Below are positions 34,871-46,600 of a stretch of 64,000 nucleotides of DNA, one piece after another (the stretch's first letter is position 1; each line of letters starts with the position of its first letter). Both the position numbers and the translations under genes were made by a program. Below the pieces are notes generated by a model. That model did not search any database. It was not told where the DNA came from and was given only the letters and a program-made list of their open reading frames with translations. This stretch comes from Thermothelomyces thermophilus ATCC 42464 (taxonomy: Eukaryota; Ascomycota; Sordariomycetes; Sordariales; Chaetomiaceae), in contig NC_016477.1 of the NCBI RefSeq assembly GCF_000226095.1, positions 3,720,001 to 3,784,000 on the forward strand. Direction: 5' to 3'.

Positions 34871-35378
34871 ATAACGTTGACGCCACTATTAAGTTGTATA
34901 ACGGCCCCCGATTCCTACTATTCTACCGCCTCTAATTCGTCTAGATTTGACAAACCCTATATAACCATATTTGCCCCCTTCTCTACTAGGAACTCTCGTT
35001 GTTTACGAACCCGAGTCAGACAGGCCAACGCCTCAGAAGCTTTGTATTAATATTCCCGCAGCAAGGCTTCGGCCTCTTTCTCTTTAGCCTTTAAACGACG
35101 TTGTTCGCGTATAATATAATCTACTACGTTATAATCAGAGACGTGCCCTTACAAGAAAATAGGAACTTACAAGAAGAAACTAGAACGCTAGAACCATTAT
35201 AAGCACGACCCCGACGTACGTAAGCCTTGTAGCGACGAGATTTTTTAATCATCTTGTATACTTGGTTGTACTCTGCGCAATAGGAACATGCTATCACTAT
35301 AAACCTGTGATTAGAAATAAACTAAGCCAAACGCTTACGACGAATAGACGCTAGGGATCTACGTGTGTTAGATGGCAT
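34786..35378 (-). pseudogene. antisense accessory gene of Gypsy A4: Zn2Cys6 plus coiled coil, best-preserved intron
   Basis: Model: complement(join(34786..35123, 35171..35378)), 546 nt, 181 codons plus stop. ATG is intact. Exon 1 begins MPSNTRRSLASIRRKRLA and places Cys or Tyr at residues 31, 34, 41, 50, 53, 60 (CSYC, then four Tyr at ladder positions), followed by RRGRAYNGSS. The 47 nt intron keeps a consensus donor GTAAGT, a TTATAAC branch-like site and acceptor CGTAG. Splicing joins SS to LDYIIREQRRL and opens a long amphipathic helix (KAKEKEAEALLRE, then VRKQREFLVEKGANMV). The C-terminal residues match those of A1. Six internal TAG or TAA codons are consistent with CAG, CAA or TGG ancestors. 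Phase-1 intron, exon 1 length (208 nt) and Cys numbering are identical to A1. Confidence 0.82.
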
Positions 35379-35509
35379 GATTAATAGCACGAAGGGCAAC
35401 GAGGACTAAGGAGAAAAAACACGTACAAGGAACGTGAGGGATATTAGCGCTATTTAAGACGGCCTAAAAAGAGGGCTTTTAGGTCGAAAGCCTCGGAGGG
35501 AGGGCATTA

Positions 35510-35929
35510 TATCACAGAAATATGTATGCAGATGCCGCCTAGGCCACCGGCACAAACGGGCTAATCAAGCCGAAGGAACAGAAGGACCAATTATAACATA
35601 GGAAGTACAGTGATCACTACGCTCACCAGCGATCAGGGTGATCACCACTATACGATCACTCACGATCACCATGATCAGGAGTGATCACTAGGATTATATA
35701 TATATATAGATAGTCACTCGTTATAGAGGACTCTGGGAGTTTACCAGTGGTAATAATTACAATCACAGTACTTATACCAAGCATTGCTAATTACTGTGAG
35801 AGACAACTCTAAGTGTTGTTGTGAACCCTTTGGCTTTACCGAATCCCCTTAGACGACCTACCTACTTGTCCTGCTTTACCTACCTCCGTCTGGACCCTTT
35901 TAGAAGAAGTCTGAGTTAGGTTCGTCACA
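35510..35929 (+). repeat. 3' LTR of Gypsy A4
   Basis: Starts TATCACAGAAATATGT and ends GGTTCGTCACA. It is preceded by GGAGGGAGGGCATTA, a purine-rich tract. Confidence 0.95.
35611..35692 (+). promoter_or_regulatory. cluster of GATCA motifs in the U3 of A4
   Basis: Within about 80 bp, GATCA occurs seven times, several as palindromic TGATCA, in both LTR copies (the 5' copy is more mutated). A3's U3 has a looser set of the same motif; A1 and A2 have none. Position in U3 suggests transcription-factor sites, but that is inference. Confidence 0.4.
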
Positions 35930-35934
35930 ACTGG

Positions 35935-38900
35935 TCACTATAGACCTAGAGATAGGTCTCGCTAAATGGGACATAGTAGGAGAATATGTACTACTAGTTT
36001 CGATTCTCCTAGCCTTGAGACAGTAGAGTTTTATAGTTATATAGAGGTAGGATAGATTGTAGACAACCAATACCTAAGGAATCGAAAGACCTGGACCTAA
36101 TATTCTATTCCTCTAGGAATAAATCGAATGGTACCGTAATGAAGTTTTTTGGCTTAACACGGAACTACGTAAATGGGATAAACGCTTGATTCGACTTGCC
36201 TAGTAGAGCGACGGAATGAGAGACAAGATAAGGGAACTCCGACGTATTGTAGAAACCATCAAAGGAGAACAGCCTGTAATATATGATGGGCCTAATAGCT
36301 ATACCAAGTATTCTAACGATTAGCAACTTACCTATAACGTATAGAACCCTAAATACCAGTTTATACGTACGAACCACGGAAAAGACAAGCGTATATAGGA
36401 AAGCTACTAGAAGAAACACTCCTATATTAGCACTAAAGTATCTATAGTCTATATACAATAGGAAGGATTCGGGAAAGAATTCTAATACCTCCTAGGTAAC
36501 GCCACACGACTGTACCCTTGACACGAGGCATATGCGTAAGTGCCCTGGTTCTAGTGTATAGTACACGAATGCCGATATTACTTCTACGACAAATTCGAAA
36601 ATAATCACTAGCCGACCCGGCAAAGAAATGAGGACAGAAGCTTATACCCCGTAGAATAGGTCTACGATATAGGAAATAGAGCGGCCAAATTACTCTAGAA
36701 GATTAAAGCCTACAATCCAGAAAGCATTATAATAATTCCAAAACGAGCCTAGCCTAGGCACTATAGAATAGGACGAGATATATAGGACTTATGCTAGAGT
36801 AGCGATTACCTCTATTACGCGGATGAAAAGAAATTGCGAATTTAGGAGCTTTAGACGAAGCTATAGCACGCACGATAGAAAGTAGAATAGACCTAGTAGT
36901 AGGAAGCCGTAAGCACTTAATAGCTTACAGAAATGAGCACGATCGATAAAGCCGCTATTAGCTAAATAACTAAAGAGGTTAGCACTAACCTAGGAAACAG
37001 GTCAGGGCCCTTCGAGGGGCCTGGAAACTATTAACGCCTGTATAGTAGCAAGTGGTAGCGTAGTATAGGAGGGACTAGTATAAGAGACTACTATATCGAG
37101 ACCTCCTAGTAGAAACATAGGAAATCGCTATAATCTTTGGACGACGGCGGCAAGACAAGTGATTATAGATAACAGCATAGTAGAAATAGTACGAAATGCT
37201 TGTACTAGTAGATAGTAGAGCAGAGATAAATCTGATTTCACCAACACTTGTAAATTAGCTATAGATACCCTAGAGAATAAAGCGGAAGCATAGCATAGTC
37301 AAAGGGCCATTTCCGATATAATAGGTATATAGGGAGACTAAACCAATTAATATTACTATAGTAAGGAAGACTATAGCAATTATATTTAGTATTATAGATA
37401 TAGGTAATGACAAAGACATAATATTAGGGTTACTATAGTATAAAGATTATAACCCGGACATTAGCTAGAAGAATAGTAGCTACTTACGACCCTAAATAGA
37501 GTTATATTCAACTAGCAAGATAGGGAGTATATAAGGATCGCAAGTAGATAATGCTCAAAGAAAGGCATATCCTACAGATCTACTACAAGAGATAGACAAT
37601 AGTAGGCAGACTACTATAGACTCTAGAAAAGGCGGCATAACAATATCAATATCGCGACAGGAGGAACAAGCTAAACCGCCAATAGCTATTCTCTCTGTTA
37701 ATAAATGCAGAGCACTACAATAGGAGCAGTAGGTTGAGACAAGAGAAATTGCCAGCATCACCATAGACGGAACCAAGTTCGTATACTACTAGAAAACCGA
37801 GAGACGAGACAAGACTAGGGAAGTACCGAAGGAATACAAAGGACACCTAACATTCGAACCGAAACATCTAGAAGGACTACTAGAATACGGCCTATAGGAT
37901 TACGAGATTAAGCTTAAGGAAGGAGCACGATTGAAGTTCTTTAAGATTTACTATACGAGCTAGATATAAAACGAAGAACTTAAGTAATATTTAGAGGAAA
38001 ACCTTTAAAGAGGATATATCTGCCTGTTAACATCGCTAGCAGGCTACCTAATCCTATTTATACCTAAGAAAGACGGAAAGCTATAGTTATATGTCGACTA
38101 TTAGTAACTTAATAAATAGACTATAAAAAACTAATACCTATTATTACTAATCTTATAGCTCTAAGATTAGTTAGTAGGAGCCTAATATTTTACGTGTCTT
38201 GACTTGCTATTAGCCTATAACTATATATAGATCAAAGAAGGCGACGAGTAGAAAACGGCCTTTAGGACGCCCTATAGCTACTATAAGTACCTCGTCATGC
38301 CATTTAGACTTATGAACGTGCTAGCAACGTTCTAAGCCCTAATTGATCAAGCTATCCGACCCTTTCTCGACAAATTTACAGTATATTATCTCGACGATAT
38401 ACTTATCTTCTCTAAGATAATAGATAAACACTAGAAGTATATAAAAGCAATACTAGACACGCTATATATATATAAGTTATTAGTTAATAAGGAAAAGAGT
38501 AAATTCTATATTAGGAAGATAGTCTTTTTAGGATATAAAATATCCCTAGGACAAATCCAGATAGAACCTTTAAAGGTTAAAGCTATTAAGAATTAGCTAT
38601 AACCGACGTTAATTACAGAAGTACGAAGCTTTATCAGATTTATAAACTTCTACCAGATGTTCATTAGGAACTTTAGAGCGATCGCACGACCTTTATATAA
38701 ACTTACCAGGAAGAACGCTAAATTCCAATGGGAAGAGCGACACGAGCAAGCATTTACGTAGATCTATAACGCCATTACTAAAGATCTAGTACTGGTACTA
38801 CTAGACCCTAAGAAGCCATTCGAGGTAGAAACGGACGCTTCAGACTACGCTATCGGAGGACAATTAGGACAATAAGATAGACAAGGGAAGCTATATCCTA

Positions 38901-40800
38901 TAGCCTTCTTTTTAAAGAAGCTCGATAGACTACGTCTTAATTACCTAATCTATAATAAGGAACTACTTACGATTGTCGAAGCTTTTAAGGAATAGTAACT
39001 ATATCTTAGTAGTACGATTAAACTAGTATAAGTGTATACGGATTATAAGAATTTATAATACTTTACGATGACGAAGGAGCTTAACGGACGACAAATACAA
39101 TAGGCAGAATTCCTTACGGAATTTAACTTTGAGATCCGCTATAAGAAGGGCAAAGAGAACGTACAAGTAGATATCTTAAGTCGATAAACAGATCATATAG
39201 AAGGACGAATAGGAACGATACTACCGTTATTTAAGGAATAGATAGATAGAACGTTATATTACGAAATATAGATACCTATAGAAGATGATCTACTTGACTT
39301 GTTCCTAGAATGCTATATAATCTTTCGAGAAGAAAGGATTAACGAGGCATAGTATTAAGCAGTACCCGGACTACTAGTACCTAACGGAGTAGAAGAAAAA
39401 GATAGGAAACTCTAGTACCGAGGCAAAGCATATATCTACAATAAAGATCAATAGCTACGGATGATTCGAGAACTCTATAAGTCGAAACTCGGAGGATACA
39501 AAGGAGTTACAAAGACTATCGTATAAGTCAAGAAACACTATAACTTTCCACAGTTAACGGCACGAGTTAAGGAAGTCGTATAGAACTACGATATCTGCAA
39601 TCGAAGCAAAACGGCACGATACAAGCCATATAGGCTACTTTAGCTACTGCTAATAGCTAACAAACTATAGAGTTTAGTTACAATAGACTTTATTACGAAG
39701 CTGCTAGAATCCAAGGATATAGCTATAGGAGTGACCTATGATAGTATTCTTACTATAGTAGATTGCCTGACCAAGTGGGCATACTTCTTTCCCTATAAGG
39801 AGTCCTAGATAGCGGAACAGTTAGCAGATGTAATCTATTGGCAAGTTACATCAGTACATGCTTGGCCGCAAGAATAGATCACCGACAGAGACACCAAGTT
39901 CATATCGAAGTTTTGGCAAGCGTTAATACAACGATTAGGCGTCAATAGCAAGCTATTAACGGCATATTACCTATAGACTAACGGACAAACGGAGCAACTG
40001 AACTAAGTTGTTAAGTAGTACCTCTGCTCTTACGTTAACTACTAGTAAGACGACTAGGTCATACTATTGCTAATAGTACAACTCGCTTATAACATGACGC
40101 TAATAGAAACGACCAAAGTTATACTGTTCTTCGTAAACTACAGATATAAAGCAGACCTTAGGTAAAGACCAGAGGTCATAGTGCCAAGAGCAGCAGTCAA
40201 AGTAAAATAGATATACACGCTATATAAGAAGCTTAAAAAGGAACTCGAGTTTATTAGAACTAGAATAAAGAACTACTACAACAAATATAGGCTCAAGGGA
40301 CCTTGCCTAGAGAGGGGAGACAAAGTCTACCTAATTGTACGAAACTTACGAACCAAATAACTAAACACGAAGCTAGACTTTAAGAAGGTCAGACCCTTTG
40401 TTATTAAAGAACGAATTTCGACATCTAACTACTAACTATCGTTACCATCATCTATATAACTATAGACAGATGTTTTTTATATTTCACTTCTCGAACCAGC
40501 ACCAAAAAACGCTAAGGTTGCTACGTATATCAAAGTAAAAGACAAGGAAGAAGAATAGGACATCAAAGAAATTCTAGATTTATATATTATTAATAGAGAA
40601 CTATAGTACCTAGTTAAGTAGCTCAATTTCGGACTAGAAGACAACTTATAGGAACTAGTTAAGAACTTGAACTACCCTAAGAAACTAGAACAGTTCTACC
40701 GGTAGAACCCGGATCGACTATAGGCACTAGCTCGGACAAAATGGCCAAGTCGGCCTCTAACAAATCTAGGCCTAAAGAAGACTAGTCAAACGGGACGTCA
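35935..40800 (+). pseudogene. pol of Gypsy A3, right part
   Basis: Resumes directly after A4 with a sequence matching A1 from about 11480 onward. Visible in order: the roughly 430-codon spacer domain, protease remnant near 37220, reverse transcriptase near 38250-38420 with the catalytic box reading YYLDDILIFSK (both Asp retained), RNase H, integrase near 39500-40150, and chromodomain near 40550-40680. This copy has the best-kept catalytic box of the group but many TAG and TAA codons elsewhere. The C-terminus after the chromodomain differs from A1 and A4. The end is approximate. Confidence 0.87.
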
Positions 40801-41319
40801 GTACCCTAGGACCGTATATCACTAATAACGTATGCTTCGGAATCCCGCACCCTCCGTTCTTCCGCCTCTATTTCCTCTAGAGACTATATACCTCGACGAA
40901 ATAGCTCGGAACCCCGCTCCTTCAAGAAACGTTTCTAGCGACGAAGACGAGCTAATCGACTAATAGCTATCTAAAGTTAAGTCTAAAGGACAAAAAAGGC
41001 CTCTTTGGCATCGGCCTCTTCTTATTCTACACGCTTTTATTTAGATATAATCTTCGTTACTATAAAGAATTAGCTATAAACATTAAGGTAACAAACCAGG
41101 TCACGAATAAGCAGACATTACATCGGAACTATCGCAAGAACAACCCTAATGTATATACTCGCTATAGCGAGAAGAGCTTAATGCCATATGACAAGCTAAG
41201 TTCCGCTTAAAACACTATAAACACGGTATGACGTCTACGCTAGAAGAATTAATAAAAGAAGCAAGTGTGGCATGCTATTGGGATTTCGAGGATCGGCGCT
41301 TAGAAACACGATCTACTAT
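40677..41319 (-). pseudogene. antisense accessory gene of Gypsy A3: divergent Zn2Cys6 plus coiled-coil protein
   Basis: Model: complement(join(40677..41059, 41109..41319)), 594 nt, 197 codons plus stop. The start codon is now ATA. Exon 1 carries the six-position ladder at residues 33, 36, 43, 52, 55 and 62 with spacing x2-x6-x8-x2-x6. Four are Cys and two Tyr, in CLQCFKRNLAC and YSEYIRQGCSC once a TAG codon in each is read as Gln. The 49 nt intron has a degraded donor (ATTCGT) and acceptor ATAG at the same phase-1 position as in A1, A2 and A4. Exon 2 is a long charged helix (RLARLRRQKRFLKERGSELF, then RRGIQSLEEIEAEERR). Outside the Cys spacing and the last dozen residues it shares little with the A1 protein. 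From memory, short Zn-cluster/coiled-coil hypothetical proteins of this shape occur in several ascomycete genomes; I cannot confirm this here. Confidence 0.75.
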
Positions 41320-41446
41320 CTTATTAGTTACTAGTAGTACAGGAAAAGGGAAAAAATTACGAGGTATACATAGAAAGGATGTTAGCACTATTTAAAACGG
41401 CCTAAAAGAAGGCTTTCGGGTCGAAAGCCTTAGAGAGAGGGCATCA

Positions 41447-41874
41447 TGTCACGGAAATATATATACAGATGCCGCCTAAGCCACTGGCACGAATAGGCCA
41501 ATCAAGCCGAAAGAATGACGGACTAATCAGGACGGGATCACACTTAGCAAGAAATGATCCTAACAGAGGATCACTAGCTCACGATATGAGCTAGGTAAGC
41601 TAGTATAAATGATCACCACGACTGCTAGTAATCCTAGGAGTATATATACATATAAATAGTCACTCGTTATAGTGGACTCTGGGAGTTTACTAGTGGTAAC
41701 AATCACAATTACAGTATTTATACTAAGCATTGCTGATTACTGTGAGAGATAACTCTAAGTGTTATTATAAACCCTTTGGCTTCACCGAATCCCTTAGATG
41801 ACCTGTATACTTGTCTCGCTTTACCTACCTCCGTCTGGACCCTTTTAGAAGAAGTCTGAGTTAGGTTCGTCATA
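41447..41874 (+). repeat. 3' LTR of Gypsy A3
   Basis: Starts TGTCACGGAAATATATAT and ends GTTCGTCATA. It is preceded by the purine-rich AGAGAGAGGGCATCA and followed by the GTATA duplication. Confidence 0.95.
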
Positions 41875-41879
41875 GTATA

Positions 41880-42454
41880 AGAACTAGGGTAGTAGTTATT
41901 TGAGTTTAGAGTTCCTTTATAGCCTACTATTAAGTAAGGCCCTATTCCTAATAGGCATTCTTTTTCATTAGGTCGTATAACGGCCGAGTAATTATAGTAA
42001 AGTGCTTTATCTAGATCCGGTAGTAGCTAACGATCCTTAGGAAGGTACAAATATCCTTTAAATCCAAATAGGAAGTCTACTTAAGGATTTTCATAACTTT
42101 AGCATTATTAGGTAGTTACCCTTTAGATATATAGAGGTAGCCAAGTAACATTACTTATAAGTAGTATTATCAGGATTTCCTAGCTATAATGGTAGCTCTA
42201 GCAAGTTTAGCGTTTAGAAGAACTATATTAACATTTTAGAGGTATTTGACTATAAACTTCTATAACCTAGGGGTAACTTCTTCCCTATTATAGTCAGACC
42301 GTAGCCCCTTTATATAGATATTATCTAGGTAAATGTAGCAGAGATCCGGAATTAGGTTCCAGAAGATCTAGGTTATCGCTTGTTAAAACTAGGTAATAGA
42401 GTTCATTCTGCCTATAGGGAAGGTATATATCTAGAAGAGGCTAATAGGCGTTTA
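41880..42454 (-). pseudogene. Gypsy B reverse transcriptase core, between nested A2 and A3
   Basis: 580 bp of element B left between two insertions. On the minus strand it reads FPIGRMNSIT, then IPDLCYIYLDNIYIKGLRSD and YNREEVTPRL. This is the palm segment of a Gypsy reverse transcriptase, in which the YxDD box is now YLDN (Asp to Asn by a G-to-A change). The spacing around the box and the VKG-like segment after it match a known fungal Gypsy type rather than the A elements. Confidence 0.82.
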
Positions 42455-42459
42455 AAAGG

Positions 42460-42905
42460 TGTGACGAACCTAACTCAGACTTCCTCTAAAAGGGTTCAGA
42501 CGAAGGTAGATTAAGCAGGACAAGCAGGCAGGTCGTCTAAGGGATTCGGTAAAGCCAAAGGGTTTATAACAATACTAGAGTTATCTCTCACAGTAATTAG
42601 CAATACTTAGTATAAGTACTGTGATTATGATTATTACCACTAGTAAACTCTCAGAGTCCACCTAACGAGTGACTAGCTAGCTATATATATATAATTATCT
42701 ATCCCTCTTTAATAGTTATTACTAGTACCATTTCTCCTTTTACTCCGTGATTCCGCGTTATCGACGGTGACATGTTATTATCACTAGTAAAGACCTTAGT
42801 CTTAGTAGTAATAATCTTCTGATTAGTCCGTCAAGTGATTAGCTATCGGAATGTCCCGCGTCCTGGCTATAGCCTGCTAGGCCGTCTATATACTTATCTG
42901 TGACA
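42460..42905 (-). repeat. 3' LTR of Gypsy A2
   Basis: On the minus strand it starts TGTCACAGATAAGT and ends GGTTCGTCACA. The purine tract AAAGGAGAGGCATCG precedes it. Confidence 0.94.
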
Positions 42906-43031
42906 CGATGCCTCTCCTTTAAGGCTTTCGACCTAAAAGCCCTCTTAGGCCGTTTTAAATAGTGCTAACACCCTTTGCTTATAAGTACTACATTCTTCCT
43001 ATTTTTACATTATAGTTACTATATTAACAAA

Positions 43032-43669
43032 ATGCCAATAGAGAAACGGAAGTCGCTTTCTATATATTACTATGCTTCCCTTACTTAGAACATCGCTAAG
43101 AATAGTTTTATCGTTATACCTTGCTCTTGGTATACATTATAAGGCCTTATCTATAAAATGATCATACGTATGAAGCATTATAAGGCTTATATTCGTTAAA
43201 GTCGTTCTTACAATAGCTTTAGCATCTTCCTTTCTTCCTATAAGCTTATCTCCCCTTTTTTTTTTTTTAAGTATAATTCCTAATATTTATTCTAGTAGAT
43301 TGTATTCTCTAGGAGCAGCGTTATATCAAGGATACTAAACATTATACTAAACTTAAGCTAGATAAATCTTAACGCCGTCTAGAAGAAGCCTAGTATAAGT
43401 TATCTAAAAAGCTTATACGGCTCCGGCATCTTCGTTAGTAGAAGGAGTTTTTAGTAGAGAAAGGTGCCAATATAGTAGCACGTAGTCTATCGACCTTAGA
43501 CAAGTTAGAGGCAGTTAAGCGGTAAGAGCGGTAAGAGGCGCCTATTATACCCTCGTTAGAGATTAATAATACTATCGATGCTATCGACTAGGGCGTCATC
43601 TTTAGTTCTGTCCTAGGTTTTCCTTTAGTCGATCCGGGTTCTGCTAATAGAACTGTTCTAATTTCTTAA
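43032..43669 (+). pseudogene. antisense accessory gene of Gypsy A2: Zn2Cys6 plus coiled coil
   Basis: Model: join(43032..43239, 43296..43669), 582 nt, 193 codons plus stop. It is the orthologous copy of the A1 gene (MPIEKRKSLSIYYYASL). The Cys ladder is mostly Tyr: residue 31 is Cys, and 34, 41, 50, 53 and 60 are Tyr. The 56 nt intron has donor ATAAGC (ancestral GTAAGC), a 13-T run and acceptor CTAG, at the same phase-1 position as in A1. Exon 2 is three codons longer than in A1 through a 9 bp tandem duplication near 43520. The stop is TAA where A1 has TAG. Confidence 0.8.
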
Positions 43670-46600
43670 GGTAGTTTAGATTCTTAACGGGTTCCTATAA
43701 GTTGTCTTCTAGTCTAAAATCAAGCTATTTGACTAGATACTATAGTTCCCTATTAATAGTATATAAATCTAGAATTTCTTCAATGTCCTATTTTTCCTCT
43801 TTGTCCTCTACTTTAATATACATAATAACCTTAGTATTCTTTAGTATTAGTTTGAGAAGTGAAATATAAAAAACATCTATCTATAGTTATATAGATAATA
43901 GTAACGATAGTTAGTAGTTAGATGTCGAAATTCGTTTTTTGATAATAAAGGGTCTGACCTTCTTAAAGTCTAGCTTTATACTTAGTCGTTTGGTTTGTAA
44001 GTTTCGTACGATTAGGTAGACTTTGTCTCCCCTCTCTAGGCAAGGTCCCTCGAGCCTATGTTTATTATAATAGTTCTTTATTCTAGTCTTGACAAACTCG
44101 AGTTCCTTTTTAAGCTTTTTATATAGTATATATATTCATTCTGCTTTAACTACTACTCTTGGCACTATAACCTCTAGTCCTTGCCTAAGGTCTACTTTAT
44201 ATCTATGGTTTACAAAGAACGGTATGACTTTGGTCGTTTCTATTAGCATTATATTATAAGCGAGTTGTGCTATTAGCAATAGTATAACCTAGTCGTCTTG
44301 CTAGTAGTTAACGTAAGAGTAAAGGTACTACTTAATAACTTGGTTTAGTCGCTCCGTTTATCTGTTAGTCTACAGGTGGTATGCTGTTAACAACTTGCTA
44401 TTAACGCCTAATCGTTATATTAACGCTTGCTAGAACTTCGATACGAACTTGGTATCTCTATTAGTAATCTATTCTTACGGCTAAGTATATACTAATGTAA
44501 CTTGCCGATAGATTACGTCTGCTAGCTATTTAGCTATCTAGGACTCCTTATAGGGAAAGAAGTATACCTATTTAGTTAGGCGATCTACTATAGTAAGAAT
44601 ACTATCGTAGATTACTCCTATAGCTATATCCTTAGATTCTAGTAGCTTTATAATAAAGTCTATTATAACTAAACTCTATAGTTTGTCAGCTATTAACAGT
44701 AGCTAAAGTAGCCTATACGGCTTATATCGTACCGTTTTGCTTCGATTACAAATGTCGTAGTTTTATACGACTTCCTTAACTTATACTGTTAACTATAGAA
44801 AGTCGTAGTATTTCCTAACTTATATAATAGTCTTTATAACTCCTTTGTATCCTCCAAGTTTCGACTTATAGAGTTCTCGAATCATTCGTAGCTATTAATC
44901 CCTACTGTAGATGTATACTTTGCCTTGGTACTAGAGTTTCCTATCTCTTTCTTTCACTCCATTAGGTACTACTAGTCTAGGTGCTACTTGATATTATATC
45001 TCGTTAATCCTTTCTTCTCGAAAGATTACGTAATATTCTAGGAACAAGTTAAGTAGATTATCTTCTACGGGTATCTATATTTCGTAATATAGCGTTCTAT
45101 CTATTCGTTCCTTAAACAATAGTAGTATTATTTCTGTTCGTCCTTCTATATAATCTGTTTCTCGGCTTAAGATGTCCGCTTATACGTTCTCTTTGCCCTT
45201 TTTATAACAGATCTTAAAGTTAAATTCTACAAGGAATTCTACCTATTATATTTGTCGTCCGTTAAGCTCCTTCGTTATTATAAAGTATTATAAATTCTTA
45301 TAGTCTATATATACTTATACCGGTTTAATCGTGCTACTAAGGTATAGTCGCCATTCCTTAAAAGCTTCGACAATTGTAAGTAGTTCCTTATTATAGATCA
45401 GATAATTAAGACGTAGTCTATCGAGCTTCCTTAAAAAGAAGGCTATAGGATATAGCTTTCTTTATTCGTCTTATTATCCTAATTGTCCTCTAATAGCGTA
45501 GTCTAAAGTGTCTATTTCTACCTCGAATAGCTTCTTAGAATTTGGTAATACTAGTACTAGATCTTTGGTAATGGCGTCATAGATCTACGTAAATGCTTAC
45601 TTATACTATTCTTTCTATTAGAATTTAGCGTTCTTCTTTATAAGTTTGTATAAAGGTTGTATAATCGCTCTAAAGTTCCTAATGAATATTTAGTAGAAGT
45701 TTGTAAATCCGATAAAGCTTTATACTTCTATAACTAACGTCGATTGTAACCAATTCTTAATAGCTTTAACCTTTAAAGGTTCTATCTAAATTTATCCTAG
45801 GGATATTTTATATCCTAAAAATACTATTTTCCTAATATAGAATTCGCTCTTTTTCTTGTTAACTGATAGTTTATATGTATATAGTATATCTAGTACTACT
45901 TTTATATGCTTCCGGTGTTCGTCTATCGTCTTAGAGAAGATAAGTATATCATCGAGATAATATATTATAAATTTGTCGAGAAAGGGTCGGATAGCTTGAT
46001 CAATTAGGGCTTAGAACGTTGCCGGCGTATTCGTAAGTCTAAATAGCATAACGAGGTACTTGTAGTAGCTATAAGGTATCTTAAAGGCCGTTTTCTACTT
46101 ATTACCTTCTTTAATCTATATATAGTTATAGGCCAATAGCAAGTCAAGACGCGTAAAATATTAGGCTCCTACTAACTGATCTTAGAGCCGTAAGATTAGT
46201 AGTAACAAGTATCGGTTTTTCATGGTCTGTTCGTTAAGTTGCCGATAGTCAATATATAACTATAGCTTTCCGTCTTTCTTAGGCACAAATAGGACTAGGT
46301 AGCCTGCTAGCGATGTCGACAGGCGGATATGTCCTCTTCAAAGGTTCTCCTTTAAATATTGCTTAAGTTCTTCGTTCTAAGTCTAGCTTATATAATAGAT
46401 CTTAAAGAACTTTAGTTATACTCCTTCCTTAAGCTTGATCTCATGATCTTATAGGCCGTATTCTGGTAGTCCTTCTAGATATTTCGGTTCGAATGCTAGG
46501 TGTTCTTTATATTTCTTTAGTACTTCCCTAGTCTTGTCTCGTCTCTCGGTTTTCTAATAGTATATAAACTTGGTTCTGTCTATAGCGATGCTAGCGATTT

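Larger units (their letters stand above)
28435..35929 (+). mobile_element. Gypsy chromovirus A4, nested in A3
   Basis: 7,495 bp with two 420 bp LTRs (28435-28854, 35510-35929) and perfect target duplications ACTGG (28430-28434 and 35930-35934). It is complete in structure and RIP-inactivated. It is the innermost element of the nest and so the last of C1, B, A3 and A4 to insert. Confidence 0.96.
26818..41874 (+). mobile_element. Gypsy chromovirus A3, split by nested A4
   Basis: LTRs 26818-27245 and 41447-41874, both 428 bp, with perfect target duplications GTATA (26813-26817 and 41875-41879). Without A4 and its duplication the element is 7,557 bp, equal to its relatives. A4 lies in the gag-pol region after the CCHC knuckle. 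The LTR start (TGTCACGGAAATAT) defines a subfamily different from A1/A2. Confidence 0.95.
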
